Positions 50,705 through 60,150 of a DNA stretch of 64,000 bases are shown piece after piece (position 1 is the stretch's first letter; the number at the start of each line of letters is the position of its first letter). The position numbers and the translations under genes were made by a program. Below the pieces are notes generated by a model. The model ran no database searches and was not told the DNA's origin. It was given only the letters and a program-made list of their open reading frames with translations. Source of the stretch: Candidatus Peregrinibacteria bacterium GW2011_GWF2_43_17 (GTDB lineage: Bacteria > Patescibacteriota > Gracilibacteria > UBA1369 > UBA12470). The stretch lies in NCBI GenBank assembly GCA_000999315.1, contig LCFW01000005.1, forward strand, positions 25,458-89,457, given 5' to 3'.

Positions 50705-51985
50705 TTATTCAATTACATTAAAACTTCCCGAAACCATGCCCATCGAACAACTGAAATAAATATTTCCGGCTTCGGTTGGAGTGAACTCTATAATTTGCTC
50801 TCCTTCTTTTAGCTTAAAACTTAAATCCAGATCGGGAACGATTATCGAAGAAACGCATCCTGAAATATTTTCACCGTTTATGATCCATTTAACCGGCACG
50901 TCTTTTTTAATAGTAAATTCGTCAGGTTCAAAACCGTAATCCACAGTCATATGGACTTCCTGATATCCGTTTTCGGAAATCTCAACTTGAGGAACGCTCT
51001 CGCCGAAAGACGGTATTAAGGAAACACCTTCGATCTTTAAAACATTGTTGAACGAATAGATCGCAAAAATAACGATAAGAATCCCTATAAATTTACCGCC
51101 CAAACCGGACTTCAGCCCTTTTGTGTAGGTACTACCAAGCCCTATCCCGAGAAGAACCGGGAAAGTTCCCAAAGCAAATGCCCCCATGATTAAAGCTCCA
51201 CCGATAAATCCACCTGAAACCATAGCCGCGAGTTGCGCGCTTTGTGTGAATCCGCATGGCAAGAAAAACGTCAGTAATCCGATTAAAAGGGGAGTGCCGG
51301 CGGAATGAAATTTTCGAGACAAACTTTTCGGCAAATGAAATCCGAATTTCGTGATACTCGGGACTATTCCCAAGATATGCAGTCCCATATAAAGCATCAC
51401 GATTGAGACAAAAATCGTAAGAATGAAATTAACATTATTCATGAAGCCAAATAGGGAACCAATAACACCCAAAACTCCGCCAAAAACAAAAAAAGCGCCA
51501 AATCTCCCCAAATGAAAAAGCAAATGAGATCTCATATTCCCAAAAGCGGTTCCAAAACTTATTACAACGCCACCCAATAACGCCAAGCATGTGGAAACGG
51601 AAGCCGCCAATCCGAGCAATAAAGCGGAAAAAGGACCAACGGTCTCGCCCATATCGGGGAAAAAACCGAGTATTCCGAAACTCATCACGATTCGCCCGAA
51701 AGACAAAATAATAATCAACAAAAGAATGATTTGAATAAAGTCGTTCATGGAATTTTTGCGGTGTACGGGATTAGGCTCACTTCCTACCGAATACCCACTC
51801 TTCCTTATGACATCATGAATTTTCGGCAGATCCGGCTCGCTGCAAGTTAAATCGATAAAGCCATCTCTATGCGACACCTTATGTAAAACGACAGATTGTA
51901 TCTTGGAAAGCTCACGAGAAACAACGATCTCGCAACTCGGGCAGTGCATGCCGGAAACGGCCATTTTTCGTCTTTTCTGGTTCAC
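50705..51985 (-). CDS. HMA-SafE/DsbD-like-cupredoxin fusion, copper handling
   Basis: A 426-residue three-part protein. Residues 1-70 are an HMA copper-binding domain (GMHCPSC, C15 and C18). Residues about 80-310 are a six-helix SafE/TauE or DsbD-like membrane domain with STCLALLGGVV and FLPCGFTQSAQ. Residues about 330-426 are an external cupredoxin-like domain with ISGCVSSI and YFSCSMGMVSG, offering Cys and Met ligands. It lies between csoR (3-bp gap) and copA. A route that passes copper from HMA through the membrane to the cupredoxin is plausible but not shown. Confidence 0.82.
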   Translation of the reverse strand: MNQKRRKMAVSGMHCPSCEIVVSRELSKIQSVVLHKVSHRDGFIDLTCSEPDLPKIHDVIRKSGYSVGSEPNPVHRKNSMNDFIQIILLLIIILSFGRIVMSFGILGFFPDMGETVGPFSALLLGLAASVSTCLALLGGVVISFGTAFGNMRSHLLFHLGRFGAFFVFGGVLGVIGSLFGFMNNVNFILTIFVSIVMLYMGLHILGIVPSITKFGFHLPKSLSRKFHSAGTPLLIGLLTFFLPCGFTQSAQLAAMVSGGFIGGALIMGAFALGTFPVLLGIGLGSTYTKGLKSGLGGKFIGILIVIFAIYSFNNVLKIEGVSLIPSFGESVPQVEISENGYQEVHMTVDYGFEPDEFTIKKDVPVKWIINGENISGCVSSIIVPDLDLSFKLKEGEQIIEFTPTEAGNIYFSCSMGMVSGSFNVIE

Positions 51986-51988
51986 AAA

Positions 51989-52261
51989 TCATTTTTTTAT
52001 TGAAAATATTTTCAAAAGCTCGCCAGTCATTTTTTTTTGCTTGCTTTTGTTTTTCGACTCGAAAGCTTCGGCGAAACAAGACTTGAAATGATTTTCAAGT
52101 AAAGAAGACTTGGCGGAATTCAGAAGTCCCTGAGCCGCGGAGACCTGCTGTATTATATCTATACAATACAATTCATTCTCCGTCATTGAAATTATTTTCG
52201 TAAGAAGGCCGTGGGACTTTTTGAGGGCGGTCAGGATCTCCTGTTTGTTTTTCGCGATCAT
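51989..52261 (-). CDS. csoR: CsoR/FrmR-family copper-sensing repressor
   Basis: A 90-residue all-helical regulator. It has the Cu(I)-sensing triad Cys-His-Cys at C33, H58 and C62, at the spacing of CsoR (x25, x3). This separates it from formaldehyde or nickel sensors. It is the first gene of the copper operon. A palindromic operator candidate overlaps the -10 of its promoter 19-39 bp upstream, so it most likely represses its own operon until copper binds. Confidence 0.85.
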   Translation of the reverse strand: MIAKNKQEILTALKKSHGLLTKIISMTENELYCIDIIQQVSAAQGLLNSAKSSLLENHFKSCFAEAFESKNKSKQKKMTGELLKIFSIKK

Positions 52262-52279
52262 GTCGGTTTTTTGTTAAAC

Positions 52280-52318
52280 ACCTACACCTAGGGTACAGGT
52301 ACCGATCTTTGAAGTCAA
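52280..52318 (-). promoter_or_regulatory. csoR promoter and CsoR operator candidate
   Basis: The 21-bp pseudo-palindrome at 52280-52300 has arms ACCTRYACC and GGTRYAGGT around a 3-bp centre. On the minus strand TTGACT (52318-52313) and TACCCT (52295-52290) are 17 bp apart, so the operator covers the -10. Confidence 0.55.
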
Positions 52319-52436
52319 CAGTGTTTTAAAACGCGGCGCACGGTGAAAACGCCCGGCCCTGCGGTCCGCCCCCGGTATTTCAACCCAAACCGTCTTTTAA
52401 TCAAGCCGACTATCTTTCCGTAAACCTATCGGAATT

Positions 52437-52444
52437 GGTAAAAT
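52437..52444 (+). promoter_or_regulatory. Extended -10 before the DUF3352-like gene
   Basis: GG preceded by T and followed by TAAAAT (52439-52444) forms a TGG-TAAAAT extended -10. The start codon is 58 bp downstream. The 200 bp to the left are GC-rich and hold only a small CCTGC/GCAGG hairpin near 52453-52473. Confidence 0.3.
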
Positions 52445-52501
52445 TATCATCACCTGCTCCCACTTGGGGCAGGCAAGTAAAAAATCCACTAACCGCCGAC
52501 T

Positions 52502-54181
52502 GTGACAAAAAAACACGAACAAAAACAAAAAAAAGAAAAATCACTCCCGGCACTTCCTTTCAAAAATCAATTAACGAACGGGGTGATACTCCTCCTGATA
52601 TTGGCGCTTTTCTCGTTGTCCGCTTTTTTTATGACCGACAAAATTCTCGAGCCCACCAACTTGGGCAAACTGCTTCCGGCGGAACAAACGATAGGATTTT
52701 TAACGATTGATATAAACAGTTTGCAAAACGATATAACGCTCCCGTCGGATTACATACTGAACTACGACAACTTATCGAAAATGGTGGCTTCTTATTTGAA
52801 TCAAGAAAGTTTCGACATGCTTGGCGAATGGTTTGACGGACAATCTGCGATTGCATTTCTTTCAGATCCGGATGGCAACATGGATAAAATTTATTTTCTC
52901 GGTTACCAAGACAGAACGAAAGCGTTGGACTTTTTGAAAACATTGTCCGCACCCGGCGAACAACTGGCATCCGAAAACTACGAAGGCGTCACGATTTACT
53001 CATACCCGACCAGTCAGAATTTAAACGTTGCATTCATTTCCGGGTACATGGTTCTTTCCGATGATGCGTCCAATTTGGAGCTTGTAATCGATAGCAACAA
53101 AGGTTCCGCTTCGAACTTGAAAACACTCGCAAATTACAATACGGTTGCCGACAATCTGCCTTATGAGCCGACGATCCTTACGTTTTGGAATATACAAAAA
53201 TATCCGGATATAATTGAGAGCTATGTGCCAATTTATGAAGTGGTCCCCGAAGCGTTGATTAAGCCCATTTTGGCAATCTTCACCGGATTCGGCGCGGCGG
53301 TGCAAGCGAGCGAAGAAGGGTTTTATGTGCAAACTTACACTTCGGTTGAGAAAGAGTTGCTTGAGGACAATTACTATTTGAGTTTCCCGACAAAATATAA
53401 TGCGGGCTTGTCGGCCTTTATTCCGGAGAATCCAACCATATTCATAGGCGGCTTGAATTTGAGATCGGAAACGGAAAGAACTTTTGAAATATTCGACGAA
53501 TTTCATCCATCGGCATCGTTGATACTGCAAGGTGTGCTGGACGGCGTATCCAAGAAATTCTTCGGCAAACAAATAAATTTTGAAGAAGAAATATATCCGT
53601 TGCTGGAAGAGGAATACGCGTTATCGATTTATAAAAATGTCGAAGGCGGGAAAGAGTATTTATGCTTGCTGGAACTTGAGAACCAGGAAGAAAAAATGAT
53701 TTACATAGATACGATTAAAAAAGGGTTTTTGGAAAAACAGGTTTACAGCGACCCGTATATCCAAACTTACACTCTCGGAGACGGAACTACGGGGCAGGAA
53801 ATAGTTGCGGATCCGGTCGAGATTTTAAATGAAAAAATTTCATACGAAGATGTGGAAATAGATAAATTCTATCTCTCAAACGACGACATTCTCGGATACA
53901 TGACTGTGTTTGACGATAAATTCGCATTCGCAACCGACTTGGACATACTCAGAAAATCCATAGACCTTATGAAAACGCCGAACGGCAGTTTGCAAAACAG
54001 CGCAGATATGGACTCCATAAATGCGTTAATGGGCTCGGCGGACGAATCGAGTTTCATAGATATTTCGGCGCTGAAAGATTCGGAATTCTGGGGGCAATCT
54101 TTCTTCTCGGCGTTCTCATCATTGAGCTCAACCAAGAATTTCTTTGACGACGGAGTCGCAACTTTTCACCTGTTAAAATGA
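52502..54181 (+). CDS. DUF3352-like membrane-anchored protein
   Basis: A 559-residue protein with a GTG start at 52502. A basic N-terminus and one membrane helix (about 29-48) precede a large extracytoplasmic part beginning LLPAEQTIGFLTIDINSLQND, which resembles the opening of DUF3352 proteins. The domain is acidic with repeated alpha/beta units and no Cys cluster or catalytic motif. It overlaps the DUF4012 gene by ATGA. I cannot assign a function; a role in envelope assembly is a guess from topology. Confidence 0.65.
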   Translation: MTKKHEQKQKKEKSLPALPFKNQLTNGVILLLILALFSLSAFFMTDKILEPTNLGKLLPAEQTIGFLTIDINSLQNDITLPSDYILNYDNLSKMVASYLNQESFDMLGEWFDGQSAIAFLSDPDGNMDKIYFLGYQDRTKALDFLKTLSAPGEQLASENYEGVTIYSYPTSQNLNVAFISGYMVLSDDASNLELVIDSNKGSASNLKTLANYNTVADNLPYEPTILTFWNIQKYPDIIESYVPIYEVVPEALIKPILAIFTGFGAAVQASEEGFYVQTYTSVEKELLEDNYYLSFPTKYNAGLSAFIPENPTIFIGGLNLRSETERTFEIFDEFHPSASLILQGVLDGVSKKFFGKQINFEEEIYPLLEEEYALSIYKNVEGGKEYLCLLELENQEEKMIYIDTIKKGFLEKQVYSDPYIQTYTLGDGTTGQEIVADPVEILNEKISYEDVEIDKFYLSNDDILGYMTVFDDKFAFATDLDILRKSIDLMKTPNGSLQNSADMDSINALMGSADESSFIDISALKDSEFWGQSFFSAFSSLSSTKNFFDDGVATFHLLK

Positions 54182-56256
54182 TGCAACAAGCGATAAAAAT
54201 ACCGGAACGCGAAATTGGACAAGGTGGTCAGCCGCAAACTTCGCCTTATACGATAAACCTTACAACACCGCAAAGAAAAACCGAAAAATCTTTCGACATA
54301 GTTTCGCCGATACGCGAAAAATCAGAAACCAGAATTTTGCCGCAAGAAACAAAAAAAACATTCGGGAAAGGAGAACTTATTCGTATGGCGCTCATTGCCA
54401 TCACGGTGGTCTTGCTTTTGAACTCTTTGCAAATTTATTCGCGTGTGCGAGAAACGAAAGATGCCGTCATGGACGCGGCGTATGCGGGATACGAAAGCAT
54501 GCTTGGAGCAAGTCCGACCGGCATGGACGAATCAGCGAAAGCTTTCGAGATGGCGGGAGACTTGATCTGGTATCTTACGGATAATACCGAAATCGCGAAC
54601 TCAAATAAATACATCAAAACGGCCGAAAATTTGCTCTCCGCCGGGACGGCGATATCATCCGCCGGAGAACTTTTTACCAAATTCGCGGATGACGTTCAAG
54701 AAGTGTCCGGCAACGTGCTTACGGAAAACACGGGGCGAAAATCTTCGCTGACGGAAACCCTCAAAACGTCGTTCGACACATATTTGATTCCGGCATTTAA
54801 CGAGCTGAAAACGGCACAATTTTATTTGGACTCCGCCAATCTCGACATATTGCCGGACGAATATTCGGACAAGATCGAACTTGCGAAAGAGTACTTGAGC
54901 GAATTGAATATGTTTTTCGAAGAAATATCGCAAAATTTCCCGACCATAATGGCTTTGCTCGGCGACGAATATCCGCAGAAATACATGATTTTGCTTGAAA
55001 ACAACAGCGAACTCCGACCGGGCGGCGGATTTATCGGAAGCTTCATTTTGATGGACGTGAATGACGGATATATAGAATCGATGACATTTCATGACATCTA
55101 CGAATTCGACGGGTCGTTCAACGAATATATAGCCCCGCCGGTTGATGAAATAGCGTACCTTACATGTTGCTGGGGGTTGAGAGACGCGAATTACTCTCCC
55201 GATTACGCGATATCGTCGGAAAAGGTGGCGTGGTTCCTTGAGAAAGAAGGCGGTCCGACGGTGGACCATGTTTTGATGATGGATTTATCTTTGGTAAAAG
55301 ATCTGATAGATGCGGTTGGTCCGATCGAAATCGAATCGCTCGGCGCGGAACTTACGGGCGAGAATTTCGAACTGATTTTGAGTTATATTGTTGAATCGAA
55401 ATTGATGGGTATCGAAAATCCAAAATCCATTCTCGAAGAAATTATCCCAGAAGTTAAATCATCCGCTCTCGACCCTGAAAATATAGACGACGTAATTTCC
55501 ATATTGCTTGAGAGCGCTCAATCCAAACATTTTGCCGCTTACAGCAAAAACGAAGATATGCAAAACTTTTGGCGAACTCTTAATCTCGATGGCGAACTGT
55601 ATTTGCCGGGCGCGGAAGACGATTATTTATTGGTTACAGAAAGCGGTATAGGCGGCAACAAAACGGACAGCTTCATAGACCAGGCAATCAAACATCAGAC
55701 TTTAATATCGCGCGAAGGAACACTCATGGATAAATTAACCATCACGAGAGAACACACATTCGATTCCGAAGTCGAAACTTGGCAATACGAAACACTCTCA
55801 GCACTCGGATTCACGGAAATAACGGATGCGGTTAAAAGTATTCTTGGGCAAGGCGACAACGTCGCGGGTATGCGAGTTTATGTCCCGAAAGGTACAACAC
55901 TGGACTCTTACGACGGCGATATCGAAGGAGAAGTGACAACGACTTACGACGAAGACCTCGATTTGAATTATTTTTATTTCATCATAAGAACCAAACCCGG
56001 AGAAACGACGAATGTTGAACTGACTTACACCCTTCCGTTTACGCTGAACATGGACCCGGCGGACGACTATTTCTTATATGTCGAAAAACAACCGGGCATG
56101 GACAACACGACTTTCAAAAAAGAGATTATCGCGCCGAATCTTAATGCCGACGCATTCTATCCCGAAGGAGAATTTACGGAAGGAGAAGATCTCATTTACA
56201 AATACGAAACCTCTCTCGACAGCCCGCTACATCTGGGAGGAGTATTTAGCCGCTAG
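54178..56256 (+). CDS. DUF4012 family membrane-anchored protein
   Basis: A 692-residue protein. A disordered N-terminal 60 residues and one membrane helix (68-87) are followed by a helical region and then the DUF4012 core: YMILLENNSELRPGGGFIGSFILMDV, with HDIYEFDG and the FLEKEGGPTVDHVLMMDLSLVKDLIDAVGPIEI segment. DUF4012 proteins are large surface proteins found in many CPR and some Gram-positive bacteria, sometimes near polysaccharide genes; some resemble LytR-like enzymes in layout. Function is not established. It is linked by overlap to the DUF3352-like gene. Confidence 0.8.
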   Translation: MMQQAIKIPEREIGQGGQPQTSPYTINLTTPQRKTEKSFDIVSPIREKSETRILPQETKKTFGKGELIRMALIAITVVLLLNSLQIYSRVRETKDAVMDAAYAGYESMLGASPTGMDESAKAFEMAGDLIWYLTDNTEIANSNKYIKTAENLLSAGTAISSAGELFTKFADDVQEVSGNVLTENTGRKSSLTETLKTSFDTYLIPAFNELKTAQFYLDSANLDILPDEYSDKIELAKEYLSELNMFFEEISQNFPTIMALLGDEYPQKYMILLENNSELRPGGGFIGSFILMDVNDGYIESMTFHDIYEFDGSFNEYIAPPVDEIAYLTCCWGLRDANYSPDYAISSEKVAWFLEKEGGPTVDHVLMMDLSLVKDLIDAVGPIEIESLGAELTGENFELILSYIVESKLMGIENPKSILEEIIPEVKSSALDPENIDDVISILLESAQSKHFAAYSKNEDMQNFWRTLNLDGELYLPGAEDDYLLVTESGIGGNKTDSFIDQAIKHQTLISREGTLMDKLTITREHTFDSEVETWQYETLSALGFTEITDAVKSILGQGDNVAGMRVYVPKGTTLDSYDGDIEGEVTTTYDEDLDLNYFYFIIRTKPGETTNVELTYTLPFTLNMDPADDYFLYVEKQPGMDNTTFKKEIIAPNLNADAFYPEGEFTEGEDLIYKYETSLDSPLHLGGVFSR

Positions 56257-56263
56257 ACCGCGT

Positions 56264-57118
56264 ATGCCAAACAAACTTTACATTCAGGCTCAAAGAAGCG
56301 AGATCACCGAGCATCTCATTTATAAAAAACTTTCCGCATACGAAAAAAATCCGCACAACAAGAAAATCCTCGAAAAAATTTCACAAGACGAACTCAAACA
56401 TTATGGATTTTGGCGCGCTCGCACACGGCAAGATGTCGCACCGAATAAAATAAAAATTGTTTTCTACCTTCTTGTGGCAAGAATTTTCGGACTTACTTTT
56501 GGAGTCAGACTTATGGAAAAAGGGGAGGAGTTGACCCAGGTGAATTACGAGAAAATTTCTCAAGATCTTCCGGAAGTCAAAAAGCTTATCAAGGACGAAG
56601 ATGAACACGAGCAATCTTTGATAGAAATGATCAACGAAGAAAAACTTGAATATATAGGTTCGATGGTTCTCGGGTTAAACGATGCGCTTGTCGAACTTAC
56701 CGGAGCGTTGGCCGGGTTTACTTTGGCGCTCGGCGATACGCGACTCATCGCTTTGACGGGTGGGATTATGGGGATAGCGGCCTCCCTTTCGATGGCGACG
56801 TCGGGATATCTTTCGGCGAGAGCCGATGGCAAAAAAAATCCTCTGAAATCATCAATATATACAGGGATGGCGTATGTACTGACGGTGGTTATATTGATAG
56901 CTCCATATTTGCTTTCGGAGAATCCTTATATCGCACTCGGAATAACTTTGGCGAGTGTGATTTTGATAATTTTGCTTTTCACTTTTTATACATCGGTTGC
57001 CAAAAATATTCCGTTCAAACAAAGATTCCTCGAGATGGTGGGAATAAGTCTCGGAGTTGCGATATTCACTTTCGGGATCGGGTACGCGGTGCGCGTTTCG
57101 TGGGGGATCGAAATTTAG
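56264..57118 (+). CDS. Ferritin-like domain fused to VIT1/CCC1 metal transporter
   Basis: A 284-residue protein from the ATG at 56264; the longer frame upstream is inside the DUF4012 gene. Residues 1-130 are a rubrerythrin/ferritin-like helical domain (ISQDELKHYGFW, DEDEHEQSLIEMI) with candidate iron ligands. Residues 130-284 are a VIT1/CCC1 transporter domain (MVLGLNDALVELTGALAGFTLAL, then MAASLSMATSGYLSA-like). VIT1 proteins move Fe(II) or Mn(II) across membranes. The ferritin-like part may deliver or oxidise iron. The 3' end overlaps the convergent RelA/SpoT-like gene by 53 bp. Confidence 0.83.
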   Translation: MPNKLYIQAQRSEITEHLIYKKLSAYEKNPHNKKILEKISQDELKHYGFWRARTRQDVAPNKIKIVFYLLVARIFGLTFGVRLMEKGEELTQVNYEKISQDLPEVKKLIKDEDEHEQSLIEMINEEKLEYIGSMVLGLNDALVELTGALAGFTLALGDTRLIALTGGIMGIAASLSMATSGYLSARADGKKNPLKSSIYTGMAYVLTVVILIAPYLLSENPYIALGITLASVILIILLFTFYTSVAKNIPFKQRFLEMVGISLGVAIFTFGIGYAVRVSWGIEI

Positions 57119-60083
57119 CTATATTTTCCGTTGTTTGCGGGTCGGTGCAAGCTTCCGCGAACGTGTTAAAAGTCTGTATGTTCTCGGGGAAATCAAACAA
57201 GTTGGGGCTGGTATGTACATCATCCACAAAATCGAGATAAGCAAGTCTCAAAATGAATTTTAAAACATCTTCATTGCCGACCTCGTTATTCGGCGGATCG
57301 AACGTGATCGCCAGATGAGTCCCGATATCCGATATGGTATCCGATTGGTCAATATGACTGATATTCAAGCCGTAAGATTTTGCCAGATTGCCAATTTCTC
57401 CCAAAATGCCGGGTTCATCGGTCACAGTCAGCGCTATAGTCGGAGAAGCTTTTCTGTCCACATAAAAAGCAAAAACTTTAAGCGGATCGAAACGTCCGGT
57501 TCCGACGCGAGACAAAACGGCGTCATGGGCTTTATGAAAGCAAGATGCTATTTCGCGTAACAAATCTTCTTTCTTTTGAGATGAGCGGGTCGAACGGAAT
57601 TCGGACAATTTTGCCGAAATCGTACAGTCGTTAACGCCAAAGGGATTTGAGGCGTGTATTAAAAGGGTACGCAAGAGAGGAGCATCTTCGGATAAACCGA
57701 ATATATCCGCCAAGCGCACTATGTGTTTTTCGGCTCTGGCTATGCTACCACTTTCAAAAGAAGTCTCTGCCGGACATGTTCTTTTGAAAAATCTTTCAAC
57801 CAAATCTCCAAATCTTTCATCGGTCGCAAAAGAGACCCATCCGAGGTCGAATCGGGTATCGTCGCAAGGCTCGTCATCGAAATGTAGCCGACAATGATCT
57901 CCGTTTCCCAGTCCGTCAAATAAAGATAAATTTTGCGTGAAACGCATATGAGTGTCCGGTTGCTCGTGTGTAATACTCGCACAGATCGCATGCTGCAAAG
58001 CCCTGATCCCGATACCGGGCGGCAAAGCCGCTATGAAATCAAGTACGGTCGCCCCTTCCGGTAAAGCGATCTTCTCATGTTTTACGGGTTTTCCGGGAGA
58101 ATAAGGAGGATCGGTTGTGACAACAATGGTTTGACGTAAAACGATTTTCTCAATAAGTCTGAGAACGTCACCGGGAGTTTTCGGTTGCGGACCTCTCACC
58201 CCGGCCTCTCTCAAAGCCAACTTGATACGCCTCTTGATGTAACTGGGCAAAGGACGGTTCGGATCTTGTAAGATTCCGCGCTTCGATTCGGCTTCCCGCT
58301 TGGATGTATTGATGCGTATTGGGATTGTCAGTTGAGTTTCATCATCGGTTAGATAAAGCATGATACCGCGATTTGGCATCCCGATCGGTGTAACACTTAA
58401 TGGACCTTTGAAAATTCTGAAACCGGACACTTTTTCAATCAGAGAGCGCAAAGAAAACAAGTCCGCATCACTTCGCGCAAGAACGACAACTTCAAAAAGC
58501 GGATGATCCTCGGGGATGGCGGGACAATAATCGGGACGTTGGAGTTCCGATAATGTAATGAAATCTTCAAGCGGAGTGGGCGATATCAAAACGGTATCAA
58601 TATCACCGCGAATCGGTTCGAACAAATCTTGAATTCGATCTCTGATACGTAGACGAGTCGTTTCCGTCTCTGCGCCCGCCGAATTATTATCAAACGATTC
58701 CAGAAGAGCGGTTACATGATGATTCAAGGCAACCTCTTCGTTGGTTATTACAGGTCCGGCTTCCGCCAAAGCCAGCCTTGCCAAAGTTATTTTATTTCCA
58801 AACAGTTTTTGTAACAGTAAGGATATGCAAGTTTCATCGTCCGTGCCGAGAATTCGCATAATGCCCTCTCTCTGCATGCGATTAAATTGTCCTCTTATAT
58901 CCCGTTTATGATGCCGATCGTAATAATCCACGCCGGCGCCAACCAGTTTTTTGTGAGCGTCTTCTAATTGTAAAACCCTGGCCAAGGCCGCCCAATGAGG
59001 CAAGATAGCCATTGCCAATTTCTCCAACGCTCTTGCGTCTTCAAGACCGCCGAGAGTCAAAGCGTTTTGAGGCTGCTCGCAAACTTTTACGGCGGCGGCA
59101 TAAGGATCTTGCGACATCTGTTCGTAAACTCTGATCAAAACAGCTTGATCTCTTCGTCTTCGAAAGTCGGCCTTATCTTCATCCGGCAACGATCTTCTTC
59201 GGTCTCTTTTTGTCAGGGCGCAGACGGAAGAAAACACCTCCCTTTTAACACGTTTGAGTTTTGATGACGGGCTTTCTCCGGAAGTTGTACCGGTGAATTT
59301 GTCGCGATACAATTCATCGCAAAACAAAAAATCATGTCTTGGGGTTATCTTTGATCCGGGCGAAAAATCTTCCCGATGCAAAAGGAGATCTTCGATAGTA
59401 TCATGTTTCAATCCGCTCAAAGTTCGCGGGAGTCCCACCAAATTATGTGCTGTCAGCTCGTCTACGGCGCCGATTAAATGAGAATCAAAATACGAAGTCT
59501 TCCCATCTTTTCGCATTCGGTCTCTCCAAAGGTAATTTTCATAAACAAATTCATAAACCAAGGTGATAAAAGCGTCTTGCGGATGGAGTGCGCGACCTAT
59601 CTCTTTTCGTGCCGCTTGTATCGCCATAATTCTCTCGGTGATAGTCGCTTCCAATTGTTTCCCGGATTCACCCTTAAGCCGACTCGCCAACCCTCGAGTG
59701 AGCACACTCTTCTTTAAACGCGCCAAAATTCCCAATTGCGTAAAAGCCTGTTGTACGAGAGCGGGATTATGCGGTTCATCATGTTTTTGCTTGGTGGTCT
59801 CTTCGTTAATAATCCTTTTATTTCGTTCTATCTCTTGCGCGACATAAATTTCATCAACTTTGACGCCATCAATCTCGATTTCTGAATCCGGGATACAGCT
59901 TCCTTCCGTGGAAATCATATTGAAAATCTCTGAAACAACGCTCTTTATTTCCGCCGTTTCGGCACTCGATAATCCTTCGCGCCTGTCGTAAAGAACGATG
60001 GGACCCACAGTTCCATACCTTCGAGGAGCTTCCACGGTATCCTCGACACCTCTTTCCACGGTTTCATTAGACCCTGGGCGCAT
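57066..60083 (-). CDS. Long divergent RelA/SpoT-like protein (HD, degenerate synthetase, TGS, ACT)
   Basis: A 1005-residue protein from the ATG at 60083. An HD-type region ends in LKHDTIED (about residues 228-235). The middle region (about 355-605) aligns by eye with the RSH linker and synthetase domain, but I cannot find the synthetase signature residues, so it is probably inactive or very divergent. A TGS domain follows (about 670-740, ALPEGATVLDFIAALPPGIG) and an ACT domain near the end (about 881-947, TVTDEPGILGEIGNLAKSYGLNISHI). This is the order of long RSH enzymes, which hydrolyse or make (p)ppGpp. It has its own strong promoter. Most CPR genomes are said to lack RSH. Confidence 0.75.
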   Translation of the reverse strand: MRPGSNETVERGVEDTVEAPRRYGTVGPIVLYDRREGLSSAETAEIKSVVSEIFNMISTEGSCIPDSEIEIDGVKVDEIYVAQEIERNKRIINEETTKQKHDEPHNPALVQQAFTQLGILARLKKSVLTRGLASRLKGESGKQLEATITERIMAIQAARKEIGRALHPQDAFITLVYEFVYENYLWRDRMRKDGKTSYFDSHLIGAVDELTAHNLVGLPRTLSGLKHDTIEDLLLHREDFSPGSKITPRHDFLFCDELYRDKFTGTTSGESPSSKLKRVKREVFSSVCALTKRDRRRSLPDEDKADFRRRRDQAVLIRVYEQMSQDPYAAAVKVCEQPQNALTLGGLEDARALEKLAMAILPHWAALARVLQLEDAHKKLVGAGVDYYDRHHKRDIRGQFNRMQREGIMRILGTDDETCISLLLQKLFGNKITLARLALAEAGPVITNEEVALNHHVTALLESFDNNSAGAETETTRLRIRDRIQDLFEPIRGDIDTVLISPTPLEDFITLSELQRPDYCPAIPEDHPLFEVVVLARSDADLFSLRSLIEKVSGFRIFKGPLSVTPIGMPNRGIMLYLTDDETQLTIPIRINTSKREAESKRGILQDPNRPLPSYIKRRIKLALREAGVRGPQPKTPGDVLRLIEKIVLRQTIVVTTDPPYSPGKPVKHEKIALPEGATVLDFIAALPPGIGIRALQHAICASITHEQPDTHMRFTQNLSLFDGLGNGDHCRLHFDDEPCDDTRFDLGWVSFATDERFGDLVERFFKRTCPAETSFESGSIARAEKHIVRLADIFGLSEDAPLLRTLLIHASNPFGVNDCTISAKLSEFRSTRSSQKKEDLLREIASCFHKAHDAVLSRVGTGRFDPLKVFAFYVDRKASPTIALTVTDEPGILGEIGNLAKSYGLNISHIDQSDTISDIGTHLAITFDPPNNEVGNEDVLKFILRLAYLDFVDDVHTSPNLFDFPENIQTFNTFAEACTDPQTTENIAKFRSPTKRAPRTRSRK

Positions 60084-60103
60084 AAGCCACAATTAAGGCT
60101 TAT

Positions 60104-60132
60104 TTTATACTGCGAAACGCAAAGGATGTCAA
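60104..60132 (-). promoter_or_regulatory. Strong promoter of the RelA/SpoT-like gene
   Basis: On the minus strand TTGACA (60132-60127), 17-bp spacer, TATAAA (60109-60104), 20 bp before the ATG at 60083. It overlaps the 3' side of the superoxide reductase gene region. Confidence 0.65.
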
Positions 60133-60150
60133 ATCGTTCCTCAACCCGAT

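Noticed and set aside
52301..52436. Attachment site or structured RNA in the GC-rich spacer after the csoR promoter
   Set aside because: Only short palindromes such as GTTTTAAAAC are seen; there is no direct repeat, integrase gene or extended stem to support either reading.
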